A DNA stretch of 64,000 bases from a bacterium (GTDB taxonomy: Bacteria > Desulfobacterota > DSWW01), in assembly GCA_028277985.1 (NCBI GenBank), contig JANQFG010000116.1, positions 51,412-115,411 on the forward strand, in the 5' to 3' direction. Made by a program: the position numbers and the translations under genes. Below are positions 1-8,546 of this stretch, piece after piece. The number at the start of each line of letters is the position of its first letter. Position 1 is the first letter of the stretch. The notes below the pieces were generated by a model. It worked only from the letters and a program-made list of their open reading frames with translations. It was not told where the DNA came from and did no database searches.

Positions 1-50
1 TCATACCGGCTTGGAGGCTCACGCCTACAGGAACAGAGGAGGAATGTGCC

Positions 51-827
51 ATGGAACCGGTACTGCTGGAAAAGGACGGGCCGATCGGCTGGCTGACCCT
101 GAACCGTCCGGACAGACGAAATGCCCTTTCTCTCGATCTGATGGGAAACATGATCGAGAAGCTCGACAAGGTAGCAGAGGACAAGGAGATCCGGATCGTC
201 GTGATTCGCGGAAACGGGCCGGGCTTCTGTGCGGGGCACGATTTGAGCGAGATGGCCGGCACGGATCATGAGATCCACCATTTTCGGGAAATCTTCTCCA
301 GGTGCTCGGAGATGATGCTCCGCCTTCAGAAGTTGCCCCAGCCCGTGATCGCCCAGGTCCATGGAATCGCAACGGCGGCGGGATGTCAGCTCGTGGCCGC
401 GTGCGACATGGCCATTGCCGAGGCAGGAGCGAGGTTTGCGACCCCCGGGGTGAAGATCGGACTCTTCTGTACGACCCCCATGGTTCCCCTCGTTCGTGTA
501 GTGGGCAGGCGCCGCGCTATGGAGATGCTCATGAGCGGGCGCTTCGTCCCTGCCGACGAAGCGGAGAGGTTCGGGCTCGTCAACCGGGTCGTGCCCGCGG
601 AGCAGCTCGCTGCTGAGACCCGGAACTGGGCCATGGAGCTTGCCCAGGCGAGCAGGTTCACGCTGGCCTTCGGCAAACAGGCCTTCTATCACCAGGTGGA
701 TCTGGATGAGACGGTCGCCTACGGGTATGCAAAGGAGTCGATCGCCCTGAACGCCCTGGCGGACGATGCGCAGGAGGGGATGCACGCCTTCCTGGAAAAG
801 CGGAAACCGGAGTGGCGGGATCGTTGA
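51..827 (+). CDS. enoyl-CoA hydratase/isomerase family protein (ECHDC3-like)
   Basis: A 258-residue crotonase-fold protein expected to hydrate or isomerise an acyl-CoA in the cytoplasm. The oxyanion-hole segment HGIATAAGCQLVAACDMAIA (about residues 103-122) and the following FATPGVKIGLFCTTP stretch are typical of the ECHDC3-like branch. The N-terminal GWLTLNRPDRRNALSLDL and the GPGFCAGHDL segment are the usual CoA-binding parts. Length is normal for the family. An ATG preceded by GAGGAGG (about 10 bases upstream) fixes the start. The substrate cannot be told from sequence. The next gene, 200 bases downstream on the same strand, is a reductase, so the pair may work in acyl-CoA catabolism (inference). 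Confidence 0.9.
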   Translation: MEPVLLEKDGPIGWLTLNRPDRRNALSLDLMGNMIEKLDKVAEDKEIRIVVIRGNGPGFCAGHDLSEMAGTDHEIHHFREIFSRCSEMMLRLQKLPQPVIAQVHGIATAAGCQLVAACDMAIAEAGARFATPGVKIGLFCTTPMVPLVRVVGRRRAMEMLMSGRFVPADEAERFGLVNRVVPAEQLAAETRNWAMELAQASRFTLAFGKQAFYHQVDLDETVAYGYAKESIALNALADDAQEGMHAFLEKRKPEWRDR

Positions 828-1029
828 AGGCCTGCTTTCGACTGGACAACCCATCTTCGCAGCTCTCCGTTCCCTCGTATGAATCCCGGCAACGGGAAAA
901 ACGCACCGTTTATCAGGCCCGGCGCATCTCACCCATGTCGAGGTCCATGGAAAACCCGCCCGCATTGTGCAAGAAACCTCTTCGCTGGAGCAGAAGGCTT
1001 GGAGGAGATGCGGGCTAAGGAGAGGAACC

Positions 1030-2013
1030 ATGAAAGCTGTCTTGTGTAAATCCTACGGTCCGCCGGAAACCCTCGTGGTGGAAGAAGTGGCTTCGCCGAA
1101 GATTGACGATGAGAGCGTGTTGATCGACGTTCACGCGGCGGGCGTTAATTTCGCCGATACGCTGATCATCCAGAACAAGTATCAGATGAAGCCGCCCCTT
1201 CCCTTTTCCCCCGGATCCGAGGTGGCGGGCGAAGTCCTGGAGGTCGGCTCGAAGGTGGAACACGTGCAGACCGGGGATCGGGTCCTGGCCATCACGGGCT
1301 GGGGAGGATATGCGGAGCAGGCGACGGCACATCGATCCACGGTCTATCCCATTCCCGGCGATATGGATCTGAACAAGGCGGCGAGCATACCCACGGTCTA
1401 CGGGACCTCTTACTATGCATTGAAACAGCGTGCGGGAATGCGTTCAGAGGAAACCCTGCTGGTACTCGGAGCCACCGGAGGTGTCGGTCTGACCGCCGTG
1501 GAGTTGGGCAAGCTCATGGGGGCCCGTGTCATTGCTGCCGGCGGGAGTGATCAGAAATTGAGCATCGCGGCCGAGTACGGGGCCGATCACCTGATCAACT
1601 ACAGGGAGAAGTCGATCAAGGACGAGGTCAGGGCCCTGACGGACGGGCAGGGGGCGGACGTGATCTACGATGCGGTCGGCGGGGATGCCTTCGATCAGGC
1701 GATGAGCTGCATCAACTGGAACGGCCGTCTTCTGGTCGTCGGATTTGCGAGCGGGCGTATTCCCGAGGTGGCAGTTCACCGGGTCATGAACAAGAGCTGC
1801 CAGATCGTCGGAGTGCTGTGGGGTGCCACACTCATCAAGGAGCCCGAGATCAACCGGAAGAACTTTGAAGAGATGCTCGATTGGTTCGCGCAGGGGAAGC
1901 TCAGGCCCCATGTGTCGAACGTCATTCCCATGGATCGAGCCGCCGAGGCCCTGGGGCTCCTCCTCGAACGCAAATCCGTGGGCAAGGTCGTCCTCTCCAT
2001 GCGAGGCGGCTAG
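1030..2013 (+). CDS. zinc-less medium-chain NADPH:quinone reductase-like oxidoreductase
   Basis: A 327-residue member of the quinone oxidoreductase branch of medium-chain dehydrogenases. It starts MKAVLCKSYGPPETLVVEEV, has the GroES-like N-terminal half, and a Rossmann NADPH site with LVLGATGGVGLTAVELGK at about residues 142-159. Zinc-binding cysteines of alcohol dehydrogenases are absent, which fits enoyl or quinone reduction rather than alcohol oxidation. The frame is open upstream to 967, but ATG 1030 with AGGAGAGG just before it is the better start. Likely a cytoplasmic enoyl-thioester or quinone reductase; the adjacent enoyl-CoA hydratase makes an acyl-CoA substrate plausible, but this is inference. 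Confidence 0.88.
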   Translation: MKAVLCKSYGPPETLVVEEVASPKIDDESVLIDVHAAGVNFADTLIIQNKYQMKPPLPFSPGSEVAGEVLEVGSKVEHVQTGDRVLAITGWGGYAEQATAHRSTVYPIPGDMDLNKAASIPTVYGTSYYALKQRAGMRSEETLLVLGATGGVGLTAVELGKLMGARVIAAGGSDQKLSIAAEYGADHLINYREKSIKDEVRALTDGQGADVIYDAVGGDAFDQAMSCINWNGRLLVVGFASGRIPEVAVHRVMNKSCQIVGVLWGATLIKEPEINRKNFEEMLDWFAQGKLRPHVSNVIPMDRAAEALGLLLERKSVGKVVLSMRGG

Positions 2014-2020
2014 CAGGTTC

Positions 2021-3130
2021 TCAGAACAGTGGCGGGCCTTGAATATCCAGACGTGTGAGCCCTGCCGCCTTTGCCGCCCGTAGAACCTCTGTGTATTCGC
2101 TTCTCGTGATTCCGCGAGCGATTTCAGGATAAGAAGCAGCTTTGTACACGGGCCTGTACTGGGACATGATGTTGACGTAGGTGTCCTTCGGTAGGTTCCC
2201 CCCGATCCATTCCATGATATCGTTCGACCCCGCCACCCGGTTCGGCATGACCAGGTGTCGGATCATCAGTCCCCTGTACATGAGCCCGTCAGAGGCAGGC
2301 TTTGCGACGCCCACTTGTCGATGCATTTCCACAAGGGACGCCTTCGTACCCTCGGGATACGTGTCTGCTCCGGAGGAATACTTCGATGCCGACTCTCCCG
2401 TGGCGTACTTGAAGTCGGGTAAATAGATGTCGATCACGCCGTCGAGTGTCTTGAGGATATCCATGCGCTCCCAGCCGCAGGTGTTGTACACGAGGGGTAG
2501 CCGAAGGCCCCTGCCCGCAGCTATGTCCACGGCAAGGAGGATGTGCGCAGGGTAGTGGGTCGGTGTTACGAGATTCACGTTGTGGCACCCCATGCGCTGG
2601 AGCCGAAGCATCATTTGGGCCAGGTCCTCGACGCTCCTGGCGCTGCCTCTGCCCTCGTGGTTGATCTCCCAGTTGATGCAGAAGACGCACCGCAGGCCAC
2701 AGTTGCTGAAGAAGATCGTGCCCGATCCGTGTCTCCCCACGAGGGGTGCTTCCTCTCCGAAGTGGGCGTGGTAGGAGTAGATCTCGAGCTTGGAGGATGC
2801 CCTGCAGAATCCTTCCTCCCCCTTTAGTCGATCGACTCCGCACTCCCGGCAACAGAGGTCGCAGCTCTCCATCCTCTTCCACAGAGCCTCACCGCGGGCC
2901 TTCAGTGTTCCACTCTTGTGAAGCTTCAGATAGGCCGGTTCGAACTTCGGATCGATTCCGGCGTTCTGTATGTCGGAGCCGGACTTCGCGTTCTTCTGAT
3001 TTCCCGATTGAGAGACTGCTCCCGCCTTTTCTTTGCATCCTGCGAGGAGACAAAGGGACGTGGAGCCGAGCCCCGCGACCGTGAGATAGAGGCAGGATTC
3101 CATGAATTGTCTTCGTGATCTGCTTTGCAT
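2021..3130 (-). CDS. radical SAM protein (PflA/PflX-like) with Tat/lipoprotein-like N-terminus
   Basis: A 369-residue protein of the pyruvate-formate-lyase-activase-like radical SAM group (COG1313-type). The [4Fe-4S]/SAM motif is CX3CX2C in SNCGLRCVFC, near residue 142. An extra Cys set, CDLCCRECG...GFC, lies upstream at about residues 90-109. The N-terminus is odd for a SAM enzyme: SRRQFM looks like a twin-arginine motif, followed by a hydrophobic run and a lipobox-like LLAGC. Either the protein is exported to the membrane surface by Tat or this is a relic signal. It converges on the preceding reductase with only 7 bases between stops. Its substrate is unknown. Confidence 0.82.
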   Translation of the reverse strand: MQSRSRRQFMESCLYLTVAGLGSTSLCLLAGCKEKAGAVSQSGNQKNAKSGSDIQNAGIDPKFEPAYLKLHKSGTLKARGEALWKRMESCDLCCRECGVDRLKGEEGFCRASSKLEIYSYHAHFGEEAPLVGRHGSGTIFFSNCGLRCVFCINWEINHEGRGSARSVEDLAQMMLRLQRMGCHNVNLVTPTHYPAHILLAVDIAAGRGLRLPLVYNTCGWERMDILKTLDGVIDIYLPDFKYATGESASKYSSGADTYPEGTKASLVEMHRQVGVAKPASDGLMYRGLMIRHLVMPNRVAGSNDIMEWIGGNLPKDTYVNIMSQYRPVYKAASYPEIARGITRSEYTEVLRAAKAAGLTRLDIQGPPLF

Positions 3131-3206
3131 TCCTGAGACCCCCTTCTTCCTGTCCGGTTCTGTGCACCGGTTTACTTTAAGCGTAGCAAATCCGATCCGG
3201 AATGGC

Positions 3207-3285
3207 GATAAAAAACAAGGGGACAGGGGTCAGGGATCAGGAGTCGGGGGGACGGAGCCCAAGAAAAGCTGGGCCGACAAAGGGA
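3207..3285. repeat. G-rich low-complexity intergenic repeat with CGACGGAGCCCAAG-type motif
   Basis: The gap between the radical SAM gene and motB holds iterated GGGGACAGGGGTCAGGGATC-type sequence, followed by GGACGGAGCCCAAGAA. Close relatives of the second motif recur at 16844-16862 and 40351-40370, and relatives of the first at about 30.6 and 37.0 kb. No coding function is seen. Probably a degenerate dispersed element. Confidence 0.55.
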
Positions 3286-3293
3286 TCGCACAC

Positions 3294-4079
3294 TTACTGG
3301 AAGATGGGATCGAAGACCCAGGCCTCCTGGCCTGTCGCTTCGCCTTCCTTCGCGGAATCCACGCTCTTCTGGAAGGCGATCTCCACCCGCCGGTTCTGAG
3401 CACGATTCACCGCCGAAACGTTCGGCACGCGTGGGTAGGTGTCCGCCATGCCCACGGCCAGGAAACGAGTCGCCTTGATTCCCCCTTCGGCGAGAAAATG
3501 GCGAATCACGGAACCGGCCCTGGCTGCGGAGAGCTCCCAGTTGGACGGGAACTGGGCCGTACGGATGGGCAGATCGTCGGTGTGTCCTGTGACGATGATC
3601 CGGTTGGGCGTCTCTTCGACGACTTTGCGCAGCTCGTTCAGCAGCGGCAGCGCTTCCTCCTTGAGATGTGCGCTCCCGAGGTCGAACAGGACGTGACCCG
3701 GCAAGGTCACCTTTACGCTCATCTCCCCTTCCTCTACCTGTACCTGTGCTTTCCCTCCGGCGCCGGGTGCCATCGCCATCTTGATCGCACTCTTGATCTC
3801 TTCGGCAAGGTCGTCCGAGAGGAACTTCGGGTCCTTGAATTCGTTGGAGATGATGTTCATGCCCTTCGGCATGTCCCAGACCCTGTGTTCCCGCTGCACA
3901 CCAAAGGCCTCCCGGAGGGATCCGGAAAGGACCTTGAACAGCTGACGGTCCGTTTCCGAGAAGCTGAGCATGAGGACGAAGAAGCAGAGGAGAAGGGACA
4001 TGAGGTCAGCGAAGGTCGTGATCCAGCCCGGCGCCTCTTCCCCGCCCTTCTTCGTGTCCAGGAGCTTGTCTACAGGCAT
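3294..4079 (-). CDS. motB: flagellar motor stator protein MotB
   Basis: A 261-residue inner-membrane protein with a single N-terminal membrane helix (about residues 18-40) containing FADLMSLLLCFFVLMLSFSE. The Asp in TTFADLM is in the position of the proton- or sodium-binding stator Asp. The C-terminal OmpA-like peptidoglycan-binding domain includes GHTDDLPI and NRRVEIAF. It lies 24 bases downstream of motA in the same operon and should form the MotA/MotB stator. No other flagellar genes are in the window. Confidence 0.94.
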   Translation of the reverse strand: MPVDKLLDTKKGGEEAPGWITTFADLMSLLLCFFVLMLSFSETDRQLFKVLSGSLREAFGVQREHRVWDMPKGMNIISNEFKDPKFLSDDLAEEIKSAIKMAMAPGAGGKAQVQVEEGEMSVKVTLPGHVLFDLGSAHLKEEALPLLNELRKVVEETPNRIIVTGHTDDLPIRTAQFPSNWELSAARAGSVIRHFLAEGGIKATRFLAVGMADTYPRVPNVSAVNRAQNRRVEIAFQKSVDSAKEGEATGQEAWVFDPIFQ

Positions 4080-4103
4080 GGGCGCAGGTTTCCTCCGGGC
4101 TTC

Positions 4104-4859
4104 TTACTGCTGGATACTACGAACCTTGGGAGGCAGATAGGTCTGCAGGCATTCCTTGAGTATGCTGGGGGCCTGCCCCTTGATGATGGAGACCACCCCG
4201 TCGATGATGAGCTGGCGGACGAGGACCTCGTGTTTGCTTCTTATCTCCAGCTTGTCGGCAAAGGGCAGAAAGATCAGGTTGGACATGAGGGCGCCATAGA
4301 ATGTGGTCAGAAGGGCCACGGCCATGGCAGGACCGATCTGGGAAGGATCGCTCATGGAAGCCATCATCTGGATCAGCCCGATGAGCGTCCCGATCATACC
4401 GAATGCGGGCGCGGAACCTCCCAGGCTCTTGAAAATGTCTGCACCCGTATCGTGACGTTCCTGCAGGATCTTGGTGTCATTCATGAGGCTGGCTTCGATG
4501 AACTCGGGTTCCACATTCGCGACGAGATAGGAAATTGCCTGTTGGAGAAATGGTTGGTCCGTTTCGTAGCTCTCCAGGGCCAGGGTGCCGTCTCTGCGGT
4601 TGATGGTTGCCACTTCCGCGATCTCATCGATGAGCGCTTCCAGGTCCGTGGTCTTCTCCAGGAAGGCCTTGGTCAGTACCTTCATCGTGAGGAGAACCGT
4701 CTTCATGGGGAATTTGACGAAAAGGGCGGAAAAAGAGCCCCCCACAACGATCAGAAGCCCGGGGACGTTGACGAACAGGCCGGCCGATCCACCCATCAGA
4801 ATGGCGCCTATGACCAGACCCGACCCTAGGAGGACCCCGATCAGCGTAGCAATATCCAT
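4104..4859 (-). CDS. motA: flagellar motor stator protein MotA
   Basis: A 251-residue four-helix stator subunit. It begins MDIATLIGVLLGSGLVIGAI and contains the conserved TIGLIQMM-like segment (GMIGTLIGLIQMMASMSDPS, about residues 152-171) and a second hydrophobic segment, GPAMAVALLTTFYGALMSNL. The size matches MotA/PomA. ATG 4859 is preferred over GTG 4865 because TAGGTGG sits just upstream of it. It is the first gene of the motAB operon and has a candidate promoter at 4909-4944. Confidence 0.94.
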   Translation of the reverse strand: MDIATLIGVLLGSGLVIGAILMGGSAGLFVNVPGLLIVVGGSFSALFVKFPMKTVLLTMKVLTKAFLEKTTDLEALIDEIAEVATINRRDGTLALESYETDQPFLQQAISYLVANVEPEFIEASLMNDTKILQERHDTGADIFKSLGGSAPAFGMIGTLIGLIQMMASMSDPSQIGPAMAVALLTTFYGALMSNLIFLPFADKLEIRSKHEVLVRQLIIDGVVSIIKGQAPSILKECLQTYLPPKVRSIQQ

Positions 4860-4908
4860 AACCACCTACCGTTTCCAGGGAGTCGTTGGGTTCAAGTGAA
4901 AAACCGCT

Positions 4909-4944
4909 ATGATATTCTTTCGGTCAAGTCTGACAATATCTTTA
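4909..4944 (-). promoter_or_regulatory. candidate motAB promoter (sigma28-like overlapping sigma70-like)
   Basis: Read on the minus strand, TAAAGATA (4944-4937) and ACCGAAAG (about 4924-4917) resemble a FliA/sigma28 element with spacing within one base of consensus. The same stretch offers TTGTCA (4936-4931), 16 bases, TATCAT (4914-4909) as a sigma70 promoter. Either lies about 50-80 bases upstream of motA. Sigma28 control of motAB would fit known flagellar regulation; which one is used is not decided by the sequence. Confidence 0.5.
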
Positions 4945-5122
4945 AATCGGTTCGGCGAACCCATCCTTCCAGAGGGAGGGGCCGAACCGGAGTCTTCTCT
5001 CTAAGCATTTGAAAAAATTACAAAAAGCGGGAAGAGGGCGCCCCATCTTTCGATGCGCACTCATATGGAGTATAATCCGGGTTCGGAAGGCGGAACGACT
5101 CATGCAAAGAGGAGGCATTTTG

Positions 5123-5818
5123 GTGAAGGTGGATGATAAGTACCTGGAGGCCACCCCTATCCTCGACAGCGATCATCCGGTGGTGGTTCGCTTCGCGTCG
5201 GAGGCGGTCGGAGACTGTATCGACCCGACGGATAAGGCGGTGAAGTTGTACTATGCGGTTCGTGACGGGATCGTTTACGATCCATACTATCCCTTCTACC
5301 TGCCGGAACACTACCGGGCAAGCAACGTGCTGGACATGGGGCGCGGCTACTGCGTGTGCAAGGCTGCCCTTCTGTGCACCCTCGGAAGGGCGGTCGGGAT
5401 CCCTTCGAGGATAGGCTTCGCCACCGTGAGGAGTCATCTGGCCACGTCGAACCTGCTCGAATTCCTCGGCTCGGACCTGTTCGTGTATCATGGCTATACC
5501 CAGTTCTTCCTGGAGGGGAAATGGGTCATCTCGACGCCCGCGTTCAACAAGGAGCTGTGCCACCGCCACAATGTGGCTCCCCTCGAGTTTGACGGACGGG
5601 AGGATTCCCTTTTCCAGCAGTATGACAGGGAGAACAAGCGGTACATGGAGTACCTGACCTATCACGGAACCTTTTCAGACATTCCTCTGGACCGGATTCT
5701 GGACGCCTGGTACGAGACGTATGGAAGGGAGAGGGTCCAGTCCTGGATCGATGCCTTCGAGAAGGCCGGAGGGCGGCCGCTGTCAGATTTCTACAAGGAG
5801 AAAATCGCAAAGCCCTAG
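5123..5818 (+). CDS. transglutaminase-like superfamily protein
   Basis: About 231 residues with a transglutaminase/protease-like core: GRGYCVCKAALLCTLGRAVG carries the candidate catalytic Cys, and FVYHGYTQFFLEGKWV the candidate His. The usual third-residue context (V-D-P-x-x-N) reads STPAFN here, so the normal Asp position is not Asp. The start is taken as GTG 5123 because AGAGGAGG lies 8 bases before it; ATG 5102 is possible and the frame is open to 5009. Function is unknown; members often hydrolyse or cross-link amides. It is followed at its stop codon by CTAG-bounded palindromic repeats. Confidence 0.72.
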   Translation: MKVDDKYLEATPILDSDHPVVVRFASEAVGDCIDPTDKAVKLYYAVRDGIVYDPYYPFYLPEHYRASNVLDMGRGYCVCKAALLCTLGRAVGIPSRIGFATVRSHLATSNLLEFLGSDLFVYHGYTQFFLEGKWVISTPAFNKELCHRHNVAPLEFDGREDSLFQQYDRENKRYMEYLTYHGTFSDIPLDRILDAWYETYGRERVQSWIDAFEKAGGRPLSDFYKEKIAKP

Positions 5819-5911
5819 CAGGCGGTTGAACGCCCTATCGCTCGTTGAGGCACCAAGGGTTTTTCAACAGGCTGCTAGACCCTATGGAGCCGGTCGGTCC
5901 ATAGGGTCTAG
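5815..5911. repeat. two tandem CTAG-bounded palindromic elements
   Basis: The first element runs 5815-5878: CTAGCAGGCGGTTGAA at the left and TTCAACAGGCTGCTAG at the right are inverted repeats matching at 14 of 16 bases. The second, 5875-5911, is a perfect 14-base inverted repeat beginning and ending in CTAG around a 9-base loop. They share the CTAG at 5875-5878. The first CTAG (5815-5818) also supplies the TAG stop of the transglutaminase-like gene. No T-run follows, so this is not an obvious terminator. Confidence 0.8.
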
Positions 5912-5941
5912 AAATGGCTCAAGAGAAGGGGGGATTCGAAG

Positions 5942-6853
5942 ATGATCGTGGATGCGCACTGCCACATCTGGCCGGAGGGTATGCCCGAAGGCAGCCTACT
6001 GAAGCTGATGGACAACACCGCCGAATTCGCCGGATTCAAGAACAAGGAGAACTTCTTCAAGGCATCCATCGAGCGGCTCATTGCCGAGAAGGATGCGGCC
6101 GGGATCGACAAGACCCTGCTCGTATCCGTGGACTTCGAGTTGGCCTGGCCCTCGGCAACGCACTCGGCCAGGGACCTGAACGACTTGATCGGGGATGCCT
6201 ACAAGCAGTACCCGGACAGAATCATCCCGTATGCGGGAATCGACCCCCGGAGGGGTGTCGGGGCGATTGCAGAGCTGAAGCGGTGCGTGGAGGAGCTTGG
6301 GTGCCGGGGCATGAAGCTGTGGCCCCTCTCGGGATTCACCCCGGACGATATCGAATACTATCCCCTGTATGAAGAAGCGGCTCGTCTCGGAATCAACATC
6401 ATCGTTCATACAGGGATGGGTCCCCCGGACTCCTACCTGCGGTATTGCAGGCCCGTCTATGTTGACAAGCTTGCCGTGGACTTCCGAGAGATCGTATTCA
6501 TCATGGCCCATTTCGGCGCGCCGTGGGCGGACGAGGCCCTGGCCGTGGCGGGCAAGAATCGGAATGTCTACTCGGACATCTCGGCCTGGCAGCACACCCA
6601 TGCCGTCTTCCCGATGGGGCTCTACCAGACGATTTCGATGGCAAAGCTCATGCACGGCAGCGTTCAGAAGGTGCTGTTCGGCACCGATTTCCCCTGTTTC
6701 GCCGAGCTCTACTCGCAGAAGGCGTGGGTGCAGTGCATCCGGGACCTGGAATACCCGGCTCCGCTGCAGATCATGGGACTGCCGGAGATCACGGACCAGG
6801 ACAAGGAGATGATACTGGGCGGGAACGCGGCCGCAGCTCTGCAACTGGACTAG
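5942..6853 (+). CDS. amidohydrolase family TIM-barrel protein (ACMSD/COG2159-like)
   Basis: A 303-residue metal-dependent hydrolase or decarboxylase. The N-terminal metal motif HxH is seen in VDAHCHIWPEG. IVHTGMG, MAHFGAPW and the late FGTDFPCF supply the further His and Asp ligands expected of the aminocarboxymuconate-semialdehyde decarboxylase/amidohydrolase-2 group. The length fits. ATG 5942 follows a purine-rich AGAGAAGGGGGG. The substrate is unknown; non-oxidative decarboxylation of an aromatic acid or amide/lactone hydrolysis are both known in this group. It heads a run of catabolic genes on the + strand. Confidence 0.87.
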   Translation: MIVDAHCHIWPEGMPEGSLLKLMDNTAEFAGFKNKENFFKASIERLIAEKDAAGIDKTLLVSVDFELAWPSATHSARDLNDLIGDAYKQYPDRIIPYAGIDPRRGVGAIAELKRCVEELGCRGMKLWPLSGFTPDDIEYYPLYEEAARLGINIIVHTGMGPPDSYLRYCRPVYVDKLAVDFREIVFIMAHFGAPWADEALAVAGKNRNVYSDISAWQHTHAVFPMGLYQTISMAKLMHGSVQKVLFGTDFPCFAELYSQKAWVQCIRDLEYPAPLQIMGLPEITDQDKEMILGGNAAAALQLD

Positions 6854-6930
6854 GAGCGGAGAGAAGTCGCACCGATCGCAGAGCCTCGATCATCTAAGCC
6901 TTTGAGCTAGCCCAGACAAAGGAGGCGGTG

Positions 6931-7536
6931 ATGAGGATCTATGATTTCTATTTCGCGCCCAATCCCCGGAAGCTCCGCGTCTATCTTGCGGAGAAGGGCC
7001 TGTCCATACCCATCGTGCAAGTCGACTTGACCAAGGGCGAGACCCGGACCCCCGAATTCCTGACGAAGAATCCCATGGGGTCGCTCCCGGTCCTGGAGCT
7101 GGATGACGGTTCCTGCCTGACCGAATCGCTCGCCATCATCGAATACTTCGAGGAGCTGCACCCGGAGCCGCCCATGATAGGGACCGACCCCATGGAGCGG
7201 GCCCGGGTCCGGGAGCTGGAGCGGCTGGCGGAGATGAGCGTCTTCAACCGGATCGCCCGGGTCTTCTTCAACACGAGCCCGGTGTTCGCAGGCTCTCAGC
7301 AGATTCCCGAAGCTGCAGAGCAGGCACTTGCAGGTCTTCCGAATGCCCTTCGCATCCTGGACGAAAGGGTAGGTGATCATACCTTTGTAGCCGGGGAGCG
7401 GCCCACAATCGCCGACTGCACCCTGTATGCAGCCTTCGAACATGCAAAGCTGGCCAATGTTGAGCTGGATCCGTCCTGCGGCAACCTGATGAGATGGTAT
7501 GAGAATTTTCAGACACGCCCGAGCTCAAAGGCCTGA
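6931..7536 (+). CDS. glutathione S-transferase family protein
   Basis: A 201-residue cytoplasmic protein with a thioredoxin-like N-terminal domain (MRIYDFYFAPNPRKLRVYL) and the GST signature NPMGSLPVLELDDGSCLTES, followed by the helical C-terminal domain with ERPTIADCTLYAAFEH. GGAGG at 6921-6925 supports ATG 6931; a GTG at 6928 is an in-frame alternative. A serine, tyrosine or cysteine active-site residue is not obvious in the first 15 residues. It lies just upstream of a haloalkane dehalogenase, so a role in detoxifying electrophiles is plausible but not shown. Confidence 0.88.
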   Translation: MRIYDFYFAPNPRKLRVYLAEKGLSIPIVQVDLTKGETRTPEFLTKNPMGSLPVLELDDGSCLTESLAIIEYFEELHPEPPMIGTDPMERARVRELERLAEMSVFNRIARVFFNTSPVFAGSQQIPEAAEQALAGLPNALRILDERVGDHTFVAGERPTIADCTLYAAFEHAKLANVELDPSCGNLMRWYENFQTRPSSKA

Positions 7537-7616
7537 ATACCGATCGAACGAGGTACAACGAACCACCGAATGAACCGTCCCGGACGCAGCGAGAACACTG
7601 ACTTGGAGGTGACAAC

Positions 7617-8516
7617 GTGAGCGAAACACTGAGAACACCCGAGGAATGTTTCGACAATCTCCCCGGGTTCGATTACACACCCAACTATATCGAGGACCTT
7701 CCCGGATACAGCGGAATGCGGATGCACTATCTGGACGAGGGTCCGAAAGATGCCCGGCACGTCTTTCTCTGTCTCCACGGAGAACCCACCTGGAGCTATC
7801 TCTATCGGAAAATGATTCCCGTGTTCACTGCTGCCGGGCACAGAGCGGTTGCACCGGACCTTTTCGGTTTCGGGCGGTCCGACAAACCCGCCCGCGAAGA
7901 GGTATACCAGTTCGATTTTCACCGAAGGTCTCTCCTGTTGTTCATCGAGACCCTCGGGCTTCAGGGAATCACCCTGGTCTGTCAGGACTGGGGCGGCATT
8001 CTCGGCCTGACACTGCCCGTGGAGATTCCGGAACGGATTTCGAGACTCCTGGTCATGAACACGCTCCTCGGGACGGGTGATGTGGAGCTGTCCGATGGGT
8101 TCGTTGCCTGGCGCGACTGGGTGAACAAGAATCCGGACATGGCCATCGGCAAGCTCATCAAGAGAGGTTGTCCCCATCTGTCAGAAGAAGAATGCCGGGC
8201 CTATGATGCACCGTTCCCGGATGCCAGCTACAAGGCCGGAGTGCGGTGCTTCCCGAATCTCGTGCCGGACCATCCGGACGCCCCCGGTGCCGAGGTGTCG
8301 CGAAGGGCCCGGGACTGGCTGAGAGAAGAATGGAGTGGTGAGAGCTTCATGGCGGTGGGTGCGAAGGACCCGGTGCTCGGCCCGCCCGTGATGAGAGCCC
8401 TCAGGAAGGAGATTCGCGGTTGCCCTGAACCGTATGAGATCGAGGACGGGGGTCACTTCGTGCAGGAATGGGGCGAAGAGGTGGCCCGCAAGGCCCTGGA
8501 ATCCTGGAACGGGTAA
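7617..8516 (+). CDS. haloalkane dehalogenase (DhlA-type, HLD-I)
   Basis: A 299-residue alpha/beta hydrolase expected to split carbon-halogen bonds by an Asp-ester mechanism. The oxyanion/halide loop is HGEPTWSYLYR (residues about 54-64). The nucleophile Asp and a halide-stabilising Trp are in VCQDWGG. The acid is in AKDPVLGPPVM, and the base His is in GGHFVQEWGEE near the C-terminus, all placed as in DhlA. The start is GTG 7617 after GGAGGT. The segment order makes this more specific than a generic hydrolase, but epoxide or ester substrates cannot be fully excluded. It is followed 30 bases later by an SDR gene. Confidence 0.85.
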   Translation: MSETLRTPEECFDNLPGFDYTPNYIEDLPGYSGMRMHYLDEGPKDARHVFLCLHGEPTWSYLYRKMIPVFTAAGHRAVAPDLFGFGRSDKPAREEVYQFDFHRRSLLLFIETLGLQGITLVCQDWGGILGLTLPVEIPERISRLLVMNTLLGTGDVELSDGFVAWRDWVNKNPDMAIGKLIKRGCPHLSEEECRAYDAPFPDASYKAGVRCFPNLVPDHPDAPGAEVSRRARDWLREEWSGESFMAVGAKDPVLGPPVMRALRKEIRGCPEPYEIEDGGHFVQEWGEEVARKALESWNG

Positions 8517-8546
8517 GCGCCCGGAGAAGAACAGGAGGGTTTTCCC

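Noticed and set aside
3102..4829. Long open frame on the plus strand opposite motAB.
   Set aside because: It is antisense to two clear stator genes and shows no domain; long antisense frames are common at this GC content.
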